Assembly (NCBI GenBank): GCA_045588325.1
Contig: JAZNEA010000062.1
Coordinates: 1-9,750, forward strand
Direction: 5' to 3'
Origin: RGIG7378 sp045588325
Lineage (GTDB): Bacteria > Bacillota > Clostridia > RGIG7378
DNA length: 9,750 bases
Part shown: positions 1 through 7,000 of the stretch, piece by piece
Layout: each line of letters starts with the position of its first letter
Numbering within the stretch: the first letter of the stretch is position 1
The notes under the pieces: generated by a model
What the model saw: only the letters and a program-made list of their open reading frames with translations
The model's database searches: none
What the model was told of the DNA's origin: nothing
Made by a program: the position numbers and the translations under genes

Positions 1-28
1 CTAAGAACCCGGAGTTGCTTTAAGTTAG

Positions 29-52
29 GAACTAAGAACTAAGCACTAAGAG
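29..52. repeat. Short heptad tandem repeat (GAACTAA x3)
   Basis: Three contiguous 7-base units, GAACTAA at 29-35, GAACTAA at 36-42 and GCACTAA at 43-49, followed by the start of a fourth (GAG). The same word reappears inside the 26-base repeats just downstream (GAACTAA at 69-75 and 95-101), so this looks like one low-complexity repeat block that grew by slippage or unequal copying. No reading frame across it looks coding. Function unknown. Confidence 0.75.
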
Positions 53-53
53 C

Positions 54-104
54 GATAGGTGCAGATAAGAACTAAGAGGGATAAGTGCAGATAAGAACTA
101 AGAG
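54..104. repeat. Two-copy 26-bp-period tandem repeat
   Basis: A 25-base unit at 54-78 recurs at 80-104, one base apart, giving a period of 26. The copies differ at a single base (G58 against A84). Each unit begins GATARGTGCAG and ends with GAACTAAGAG, so it contains the heptad found at 29-49. There are no unique spacers between units, so this is a tandem repeat and not a CRISPR array. The purine-rich strand bias is strong across 29-120. Confidence 0.8.
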
Positions 105-176
105 TGAAAAGTTAAGAAAGTTGCTTAGCTAAAAGTTGGTAGTTAACCAACTTTATTATCTCTTCACTCTTCACTC
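102..176. repeat. Imperfect inverted repeat with a perfect inner hairpin
   Basis: The outer arms are 102-117 (GAGTGAAAAGTTAAGA) and 161-176, whose reverse complement is GAGTGAAGAGTGAAGA; 14 of 16 positions match. Nested inside is a perfect 9-bp stem, AAAGTTGGT (132-140) with ACCAACTTT (146-154), closing a 5-base loop. Beyond the right arm, 177-195 still reads as the reverse complement of the same AAGAG/CTAAGAG words as the left-hand repeats, so the inversion extends further in looser form. The inner stem is followed by ATTATC and not a T run, so it is a poor intrinsic terminator. It could be a miniature repeat element or simply a folded low-complexity region. Confidence 0.65.
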
Positions 177-224
177 TTATCTCTTAGCTATTAGCTCAAA
201 CTGGCTGTTTAAAAAAATTCTGTC

Positions 225-253
225 TTTACAAATACAGTTTGCTGGTTTATAAT
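225..253 (+). promoter_or_regulatory. Sigma-A-type promoter of tRNA-Arg
   Basis: A -35 box TTTACA (225-230) and a perfect -10 box TATAAT (248-253) are separated by exactly 17 bases. Transcription would begin near 260, only a few bases before the mature tRNA 5' end at 265, which is a usual arrangement for a single tRNA gene with a short leader. The promoter lies just outside the repeat block. Confidence 0.85.
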
Positions 254-264
254 AACGCCGTTGC

Positions 265-341
265 GCACCTGTAGCTCAGCTGGATAGAGCAACTGCCTTC
301 TAAGCAGTAGGTCTGGCGTTCGAATCGCCACAGGCGCACCA
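265..341 (+). tRNA. tRNA-Arg (anticodon UCU), CCA encoded
   Basis: The cloverleaf reads: acceptor 265-271 with 331-337, U8 at 272, D arm GCTC/GAGC (274-277, 287-290), anticodon stem ACTGC/GCAGT (292-296, 304-308), loop CTTCTAA with anticodon TCT at 299-301, T arm TGGCG/CGCCA around TTCGAAT, discriminator A338 and an encoded CCA at 339-341. UCU reads the AGA codon and by wobble AGG, both common in the genes of this window. One oddity is an A-C mismatch at acceptor pair 3:70 (A267 opposite C335), in an otherwise fully paired stem. It is transcribed alone: it has its own promoter and a terminator four bases after CCA. Confidence 0.96.
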
Positions 342-344
342 TAG

Positions 345-375
345 ACCGACATTCATATGGATGTCGGTTTTTTTT
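345..375 (+). terminator. Intrinsic terminator of tRNA-Arg
   Basis: ACCGACAT (345-352) pairs with ATGTCGGT (361-368), extended inward by a T-G and a C-G pair, leaving a 4-base loop. The stem runs straight into a T run (368-375). It starts just after the tRNA CCA and separates the tRNA from the ddl promoter. Confidence 0.93.
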
Positions 376-380
376 GTGCC

Positions 381-409
381 TTTACACTTGGTTCTCAAAC
401 AATTAGAAT
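381..409 (+). promoter_or_regulatory. Sigma-A-type promoter of the ddl unit
   Basis: A -35 box TTTACA (381-386) and a -10 box TAGAAT (404-409) have a 17-base spacer. The predicted start near 416 gives a leader of about 24 bases, containing only the ribosome site ACGGAGG (426-432). A leader this short leaves no room for a riboswitch or T-box. Confidence 0.8.
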
Positions 410-439
410 AAACATACGTATTTTAACGGAGGCTCGTAT

Positions 440-1489
440 ATGAAGACAGTTGCTGTGATATTTGGAGGACAATCCCAGGAGCATGAGGTTTCCTGTAGGT
501 CCGCTCTGGCGGTGCTCAATAACTTGGACAGGACAGAGTATGCCCCTGTCAGATTTGGCATTAACAAGGAGGGACATTGGTTGCTGTATGAGGGTAGCGA
601 TCAGGATATTACCAATGGCCAGTGGCAGGAAAAGGCCGATTCTCACGGGATCGGCATATTTGCAGAGATGTGCTCTGAGGGACAGATTGATGTGGTTTTT
701 CCTGTACTACACGGTCCCAACGGGGAGGACGGCACTATTCAGGGCTTTTTTGAAATGCTGGATATTCCCTATGTCGGTTGCGGAGTTTTGAGCTCCTCTG
801 CCAGCATGGATAAGGTATACACCAAAACCATTGTTTCCACTACAAATGTGCCCCAGTGCAAGTTTGTGTCCGTCAGGAGAGTAGAGTTGGCAACAGATGC
901 AGATGAGGTTTATGATGCCATTGAGGAGCAGCTGGGATTCCCTTGCTTTGTCAAGCCTGCAAATGCAGGTTCATCTGTAGGTATTTCCAAGGTTGAGGAC
1001 AGGTCTGGTTTGTCAGAGGCATTGCAGACAGCACTTGTGTATGATTCCAAGGCTATTGTTGAGGAGTTTGTAAAAGGCAGCGAGATTGAGTGCGCCGTTC
1101 TCGGAAACGATGCCCCCAAGGCCTCAGGTGTGGGCGAGGTAGTTCCCTGTAACGATTTTTATGATTACGATGCCAAGTACAATCGCGGGGATGACTCACG
1201 CATATCTATTCCAGCTGATTTGGCACCTGAGTTAGTTCAGCGCATCAGGGAATATGCAGTCACCGTTTATAAGGCAATGGACTGTAGCGGACTTTCCAGA
1301 ATTGATTTCTTCTGCGATAAGGAGACAGGCAATATAGTTTTTAACGAGCTAAATACACTGCCCGGATTTACCATTATTAGCATGTACGCCAAACTGTGGG
1401 CCCAGGAGGGAGTAACCTTTGATCAGTTGGTTAGCCAGCTGATTGATCTTGCCTTTGAACGACATAGTTCCAGGCGCCGCAAATACTAA
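440..1489 (+). CDS. ddl: D-alanine--D-alanine ligase
   Basis: This cytoplasmic ATP-grasp enzyme joins two D-alanines, using ATP, to make the dipeptide that MurF adds to the peptidoglycan precursor. At 349 residues it has the usual family length and all landmarks are present: N-terminal GGQSQEHEVS (9-18), HGPNGEDGTIQG (91-102), the ATP-binding KPANAGSSVG (172-181), the omega-loop YDYDAKY (241-247), metal ligands D289, E303 and N305, and NTLPGFT (305-311). The omega loop carries tyrosine, as in housekeeping D-Ala-D-Ala ligases, and not the histidine typical of VanA-type D-Ala-D-Lac ligases, so no vancomycin-resistance role is suggested. The ATG start follows ACGGAGG by seven bases. It is the first gene of a three-gene unit. 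The family assignment is firm; the dipeptide preference is inferred from the loop. Confidence 0.97.
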   Translation: MKTVAVIFGGQSQEHEVSCRSALAVLNNLDRTEYAPVRFGINKEGHWLLYEGSDQDITNGQWQEKADSHGIGIFAEMCSEGQIDVVFPVLHGPNGEDGTIQGFFEMLDIPYVGCGVLSSSASMDKVYTKTIVSTTNVPQCKFVSVRRVELATDADEVYDAIEEQLGFPCFVKPANAGSSVGISKVEDRSGLSEALQTALVYDSKAIVEEFVKGSEIECAVLGNDAPKASGVGEVVPCNDFYDYDAKYNRGDDSRISIPADLAPELVQRIREYAVTVYKAMDCSGLSRIDFFCDKETGNIVFNELNTLPGFTIISMYAKLWAQEGVTFDQLVSQLIDLAFERHSSRRRKY

Positions 1490-1550
1490 ACCATGAGCCT
1501 TCAGTCATTGTTAATTTTTGAGCAAATACCCTTCCATCTGTGCAGCAGAG

Positions 1551-1556
1551 GGGAGG
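1551..1556 (+). promoter_or_regulatory. Shine-Dalgarno that favours a GTG start at 1562
   Basis: GGGAGG (within GGGGAGGGG, 1550-1558) lies five bases before an in-frame GTG at 1562 and eight before an in-frame TTG at 1565. The more upstream ATG at 1493, three bases after the ddl stop, has no purine-rich site in the 12 bases before it (AAATACTAAACC). Every other gene in this window has a clear Shine-Dalgarno, so the internal start is preferred. Confidence 0.6.
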
Positions 1557-1561
1557 GGTTT

Positions 1562-2074
1562 GTGTTGTCCTCCTCCAGGATGATTAAGGACGCCAGAGGA
1601 GATGCGGACAAGGCTGCAAAAATGGCTCAGGAGATGACGGAGAATATGTTGGCCTTGGACACGGTAGAACAGGCAAAAGCTACAGATGCTGGGATTTTGG
1701 AGCTGGTGCCGTCCAAGGAGTGGCACCGCCAATTGAACATCAAACTCAGCAATGAGGGTCAATTGAGAGAGCTAATGACCAACCAGGTGGAGCAGGACAC
1801 AGAGCCTACGGGACTTGCATTTGCAGTTAGCTACGCCAGGTCCAGGCTATCAAAAATAGCTGTGGGCATAAGTGACCCGGACACCGACCTTGTAATTTCG
1901 GAGATACTCGCCCTCGTTGGAGCAGAGAATAAATTATTATCACGCCGAGGCGCCTTTGCATATAGGATATCACGACATGTGGCAGACCTTTATTGGCATG
2001 ATAAATCAGTGGACACAATTCAGATGCAGGCCCTTTTTAATATCCTGGGCGTGCTGGAGGATCTATACCAATGA
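1562..2074 (+). CDS. Hypothetical small soluble protein between ddl and ABC-F
   Basis: I do not recognise this protein. From GTG 1562 it is 170 residues; opened to ATG 1493 it would be 193, adding a mildly hydrophobic 23-residue stretch. There is no convincing signal peptide or membrane span. The composition is rich in Ala, Leu, Glu, Asp and Met, with stretches that look helical: an N-terminal charged part (KDARGDADKAAKMAQEM), a middle KEWHRQLNIKLSNEGQLREL, and a C-terminal part containing SYARSRLSKIAVG and ending NILGVLEDLYQ. No catalytic motif is evident. It is expressed with ddl, and its TGA overlaps the ATG of the ABC-F gene by four bases, so translation of the two is probably coupled. 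That tight packing, and coding-like codon use matching its neighbours, support a real gene. Its role could relate to the ABC-F protein or to the cell wall, but nothing in the sequence decides this. Confidence 0.8.
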   Translation: MLSSSRMIKDARGDADKAAKMAQEMTENMLALDTVEQAKATDAGILELVPSKEWHRQLNIKLSNEGQLRELMTNQVEQDTEPTGLAFAVSYARSRLSKIAVGISDPDTDLVISEILALVGAENKLLSRRGAFAYRISRHVADLYWHDKSVDTIQMQALFNILGVLEDLYQ

Positions 2075-3960
2075 GTATTATTACCGTGAATCAGGTGAGC
2101 AAGCATTATGGCACTAAACAGGTGCTGAATGACGTCACCTTTACGCTTGAGGCCGGAGACAGGATGGCCCTGATAGGGTCAAATGGCTCAGGAAAATCCA
2201 CGCTGGTCAAAATAATAACAGGCAAGGTTCAGCCAGACTACGGCAAGGTCACGTTGGGGCGAGGACTCAAAATAGGCTACATGTCCCAGAATCTGTCAGA
2301 CTTGGTATTCGAGACAGAGGAGGGCATATGCAACGCTCTGTACAGCGAGGAAACCGCCTCCATGGAGAGGCGAATCGCAGAATTAGCCAAATTGATAGAG
2401 GACACGGAGAGCCCGGATTTTCCGCAGATTCTAAACAAATATTCACAGTTAGTAGACAGATACGAGAGAATGGACGGATACATATCCGAGGCTAAGATTC
2501 GCATGATTCTCATGGGCCTTGGGTTGAGACCAGAACTCATGGATGTGCCGGTCAACCTGCTAAGTGGTGGCGAAAAAATGCGAGTGGCACTGGCCAGGGC
2601 GCTGTTGCAGGAGCCGGATTTGCTTGTGTTGGACGAGCCCACCAACCATCTGGACATTGCGGCTATGGAATGGCTGGAAAAGTACTTGATGAATTTTGCC
2701 GGGGCAGTTTTATTTGTGTCCCACGACAGATATTTTTTGGAGAAGACAGCAACCGCTATTGGTGAGCTGGAGTTTGCCCACCTGAAATTTAAGAGATGCA
2801 CCTATTCAAACTACATTTCCTCCAAGGAAATGATTGCAGAGTTCGCATCCAAGGAGGCTCAGCGTCTCAAAGAGGAGATTCGTCGCCAGGAGGAATTGGC
2901 GGTACGACTTAAGGCAATGCGCAAAATTTCCTCCGCAAACAGCAGGCTTAAGGTGGCGGACAGGCTGAGGGAACAGTATCAGAGAGACGTTACCGACGTG
3001 CTCAAGGACAACAATATAGGCCGACGTCAGCAGTTGCGGATTAACTTTGAGGATGCCAGATTCTTGTCCAGAGAGATAGTCAAGGTGGAAAATCTGACCA
3101 AGGCCTTTGACCAGCGCGTTGTGCTGGACGACATTTCCTTTGACATCCTGGGAGGTCAGAGGATAGGCATTATTGGTGCCAACGGATGCGGAAAAAGTAC
3201 ACTACTGAGGATACTGACAGGAGAAGATACTAAGTATACCGGCACAGTTCGCATAGGAGATTGGGTAAACTACGGGGTAGTTCGTCAGGAGGTCTCCTTT
3301 GACAATGAAGACCAAAGCATCTTGCAACTCTTTGAGAACAAGCACGGCATGACAGAGAAGGAGGCCAAGCTATATGCAGGTCGATTTATGTTCCATGGAC
3401 AGGAGTGCGACAAGGCCTTGAGGAGCCTGAGTGGCGGTGAGAGGGCCAGATTGTATCTGGCAGAGCTACTGCTAGAGCAAAAGGATTGTCTCATGTTTGA
3501 CGAGCCCACCAACCACCTGGACATAGACGCCAGGGGAGCGTTGGAGCAGGCAATTTCCCAGTTCACCGGCACCCTCATCCTGATTACCCACGATCGTATG
3601 TTGCTGGAGGATACGGTTGACAGGATTTTTGACCTGAGCGGCGGCAAACTCAGGATATTTGAGGGGTCATACACCGAATACAGAGAGCTGGTGGAGCATG
3701 AGGAGGAACTGGCAGAACAGGAACGAATCAGGCGAGAGCAGTTGGAGCAGCAAAACAAAAGGCGAGCCAAGCAAGAGTCTAAAAAGAAGGCAAAGCAAGT
3801 CATAAACTACGAGAAGGAAATTATGGCCCTGGAGAGCAGAGCACAGGAACTGGAGGAGTTGTTCTCTGTTAATACGGATCCAGAGCTCTACAGGGAATAT
3901 AATGAGCTCCAGGATAGTATCACTCAGCTCTACGACCAGTGGGAACAGTCAATGTCCTAA
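2071..3960 (+). CDS. ABC-F family ATPase (two ATP-binding domains, no membrane domain)
   Basis: ABC-F proteins are soluble ATPases that bind the ribosomal E site, acting as translation factors (EttA, Uup, YdiF classes) or as antibiotic ribosome-protection proteins. Domain 1 has Walker A GSNGSGKS (36-43), signature LSGGE (164-168), Walker B LLVLDEP with catalytic E189, and H218. Domain 2 has GANGCGKS (369-376), LSGGE (453-457), Walker B with E478 in FDEPTNHLD, and H507. The charged helical interdomain linker (about 240-330, rich in Lys, Arg and Glu) matches the tRNA-interacting linker of the class. A C-terminal charged coiled coil (about 538-627) resembles Uup/YdiF-type members. Both ATP sites look intact. 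At 629 residues it has typical length. ATG 2071 follows GGAGG (2056-2060) by ten bases and overlaps the previous stop. Subfamily, and any resistance role, cannot be fixed by eye; a housekeeping YdiF/Uup-like role is more likely. Confidence 0.94.
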   Translation: MSIITVNQVSKHYGTKQVLNDVTFTLEAGDRMALIGSNGSGKSTLVKIITGKVQPDYGKVTLGRGLKIGYMSQNLSDLVFETEEGICNALYSEETASMERRIAELAKLIEDTESPDFPQILNKYSQLVDRYERMDGYISEAKIRMILMGLGLRPELMDVPVNLLSGGEKMRVALARALLQEPDLLVLDEPTNHLDIAAMEWLEKYLMNFAGAVLFVSHDRYFLEKTATAIGELEFAHLKFKRCTYSNYISSKEMIAEFASKEAQRLKEEIRRQEELAVRLKAMRKISSANSRLKVADRLREQYQRDVTDVLKDNNIGRRQQLRINFEDARFLSREIVKVENLTKAFDQRVVLDDISFDILGGQRIGIIGANGCGKSTLLRILTGEDTKYTGTVRIGDWVNYGVVRQEVSFDNEDQSILQLFENKHGMTEKEAKLYAGRFMFHGQECDKALRSLSGGERARLYLAELLLEQKDCLMFDEPTNHLDIDARGALEQAISQFTGTLILITHDRMLLEDTVDRIFDLSGGKLRIFEGSYTEYRELVEHEEELAEQERIRREQLEQQNKRRAKQESKKKAKQVINYEKEIMALESRAQELEELFSVNTDPELYREYNELQDSITQLYDQWEQSMS

Positions 3961-3962
3961 GG

Positions 3963-3991
3963 TTGAGACGTTTTGGCCTAAATGATATAAT
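3963..3991 (+). promoter_or_regulatory. Extended -10 promoter of the glycosyltransferase unit
   Basis: TTGAGA (3963-3968) and a perfect TATAAT (3986-3991) are spaced 17 bases apart, with a TG at 3983-3984 forming an extended -10 element. The predicted start near 3998 leaves a leader of about 23 bases with GGAGGA at 4011-4016. The promoter begins two bases after the ABC-F stop, and no terminator lies between, so upstream read-through could add to expression. Confidence 0.8.
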
Positions 3992-4020
3992 CAAGAATAG
4001 TTTCATTTCTGGAGGATACG

Positions 4021-7000
4021 ATGGCTAAGGGTAAGAATAAGAAAACCACAACCATTAACAATAACCGATATTTGATAATGCTGGCGATTGTAGTCGTGGG
4101 CTCCCTTTTGCTGGCAGGCATCACCACAGGCAAGATCGGAGGCACTGTTCCCGAGGGGGCAGAGTATACCCCCGCTTTTATCGCTTGGGTGTTCGCATAT
4201 GCTGGTATGGCCATCGTTGCATACCTATACCTTAGGGATAGGGGATTTACTATTGACCAGGACAAAATGTCCTTTGCGCTGCCTATTGTGTTGGTAGCAT
4301 CCTTTGTCATACAGGTTCTCGTAGGCAGCATTTTCAGAGGATTTTCTTACGACATTGGCACAAATATGGCCTGGGCATATCAGGCAGGCAATGATCTGTT
4401 CAACATTTATAATAGCGCATCCTTTATTGACTACCCACCTGGAATGATGTACCTGTGGGCTCCTTTGGCCTGGGTCAACCAGCTGCTGGGCGGTAACTCT
4501 GAGGCCCTGGTGCTGTTGGTCAAGATTCCCGGAATATGTGCCAACATAGGCCTGGCCTGGCTGGCGTATAAGTGGGTAGGAGAGATTAAGGGCAAGACCC
4601 TTGGCTTCTTTGCTCTGTGCCTGGTGGCATTCAGCCCGCTGACTATTCTGGACACATGCCTTTGGGGACAGACAGATTCTGTGCTGCTATTGTTGGTCAT
4701 GCTGGCCATCTACTATATTTCCAAGGACAAGTTCTATCTGGCAACACTGTTCCTGGGCCTGGCCATTATGACAAAGCCACAGGCAATATTTACATTCCCT
4801 CTGTTGGCATTTGAACTGTTGCGCAGAGTGATCTTCTGCCCCAAGGATAACAGGGTCAGGAGGATCCTGGAGGCCCTGGCCTGCATCGGCATTGGTGCAG
4901 TGGTATGTTTTGGCCTCTGTCTGCCATTCTCTATCAAAAACGGCGGAGTTAAGTGGATATTTGAGTTGTTCCTCAATACAGCAGGAGAGTACAATTACGC
5001 CTCTCTCAATGCTTTTAATTTCTGGTCCATGTTGGGACACAATACCGTGGATGGCAATGCCACGTGGATAATGTTCTCGTTCAACACATGGGGCAAGATT
5101 TTTGTTGTGATTATCACACTGGCATTGTTGGCATTTAACATGTTTACCAAGAGTCGCCACAGGGTTCTGTTGACAGCACTGGCCCTGGATTTTGGATATT
5201 TTATGTTTGCCCCCGTAATGCACGAGAGGTATATTTTCCCCGCAGCTATTATCGCCATGTTTGCGGCGCTTGTCATAGATCATAAGGAACTGTACGCCCT
5301 GGGTGGTGCTATTACAGCCACTGCTATTGCTAACATTCAGGACATGCTCTATTTGCAGCAGGTTAACAACTGGCCTTACCCCCAGTCCAGCTCCGAAAAG
5401 AGCTTTGTGACGCTGATTTCCTTTGTGAATGTGGCCATTGTGGTCTGGTTGATAGTTTTCTTAATCAGGAAATGCATGAACGATGCATACTTGAATCAGG
5501 GCAACACCATAGTTACACCACAGAAGACGGTTGTTATTGATCGCAGTCCTGCAGAGCCCAAGGCCAACAAGACACCATTCCACAAGTATATCAAGGTCCA
5601 GTGGACAACTAAGGATTGGATATTGATGTCAGTTCTGACCCTCTGTTATGCACTGGTGGCGCTGTTCTATCTGGGAACTACCGAGTGCCCTGAAACTGCA
5701 TGGACGCCCAACAGGGTAGGGGACAAACTTGTCATCAAGTTTGATCAGGAGGTAACAATAGACAGGCTATATATGTTCGAGGGAGTCAGACACAGATCTC
5801 TCGACGACTACAGATATACGGTTTCGTATGAGGATGATTCCGGCGAGGCCCATTTGATATACACCATCCAGGGAGACTATTCCACATACTGTGACTGGAA
5901 ACACCACGAGCTGAATCAGATAACAACAGATACTATCATAATACGAGTTTCTGCCCTGGGAGCGCCGATTAACGAGATATGCTTTACTGCTCCAGAGAGC
6001 AGAGATCCTTTGCCTATAGCTTCTGTCACATATATTCCGTCAGACACGGAGACTCCTGTGGAGATTACAGAGATCACAGACGAACAGAATACACTTGACT
6101 ACTCCAGCACTATTCTGTCGGGCATGATTTTTGACGAGATTTACCACGCCCGCACAGCCTATGAGCATATTCACGGCATAGCTCAGTACGAAACTACCCA
6201 CCCACCGCTTGGCAAACTCATAATTGCCCTGGGTATTATGCTCTTTGGCATGAATACTTTTGGCTGGCGTATTATGGGAACGCTGTTTGGTATCGCCATG
6301 GTTCCGCTCATGTATGCTTTTGGCAAAAAGTTGTTCAAAAAGACCAATTTGGCTTTTATTACAGCAGCCCTTTTGGCCTTTGACTTCATGCACTTTGCCC
6401 AGACGAGAATTGCAACCATAGATACGTATGTTGTGTTCTTTATCATTCTCATGTTCTATTACATGTACGATTGTTTCGTATATGGAGCAGTGGAAATGGG
6501 ATATAAGCGATATGTGGCCCACCTGGCAGTATGCGGCATAATGTTCGGATTGGGCGTAGCAGCCAAATGGATTGGTGCATACGCAGGAGCCGGATTGGCA
6601 GTATTGTTCTTTGTTGGTAAGTATCAGGAGGTGGATAGCTATTCCAGGTCTGTTTCCAACTTTATGAACAAGTACTTCTGGAGGATAATAGTCCTGTGCT
6701 GCATCTTCTTTGTGGCAATTCCACTGGTGATTTATATGTTGAGCTATATCCCAGTACAGGCAGCAGAGGGACATGCCAAGGGACTTAAGGCATGGTGGGA
6801 CGCCCAGACCTTGATGTTTAATTATCATTCGGGACTGGAATCCACCCATCCGTTCTCATCTGATTGGTGGCAATGGCCTCTGGATGTAATGCCAGTGCTG
6901 TTTTACAGAGGATCGGATATGTTGGGAGGATTGTCCGGCAGCGCATCTACTATGGGTAATCCATTTATCTGGTGGATGTCTGTGCCTGCTGTATTGTGTG

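Noticed and set aside
54..104. Possible CRISPR array
   Set aside because: Only two copies directly adjacent with no unique spacer, low-complexity sequence and no cas genes in the window.
132..154. Perfect hairpin as a terminator for an upstream gene
   Set aside because: The stem is followed by ATTATC on the + strand and preceded by only AAAA for the other strand; there is no proper T run. Kept as part of the inverted repeat instead.
265..375. tRNA-adjacent integration site for a mobile element
   Set aside because: No integrase, no repeated copy of the tRNA 3' end and no phage-like genes are visible; the tRNA is followed by its own terminator and a housekeeping gene.
410..439. Riboswitch or T-box in the ddl leader
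   Set aside because: The predicted leader is about 24 bases and holds only the ribosome site; there is no space for a structured element.
440..1489. Vancomycin-resistance-type D-Ala-D-Lac ligase
   Set aside because: The omega loop carries the tyrosine-containing YDYDAKY of ordinary D-Ala-D-Ala ligases, and no vanH/vanX-like gene is adjacent.
2277..3803. Minus-strand open frames (174 and 172 codons) inside the ABC-F gene
   Set aside because: They are Ser/Leu-rich reverse readings of the conserved ATP-binding domains, for example the antisense of the signature and Walker B regions, and not independent genes.
6040..6849. Long minus-strand open frame (269 codons) inside the glycosyltransferase gene
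   Set aside because: It lies wholly inside a motif-rich + strand gene, its translation is rich in Cys, His, Gln and Asn with no recognisable motif, and it has no promoter or ribosome site of note. It is a shadow of the real frame.
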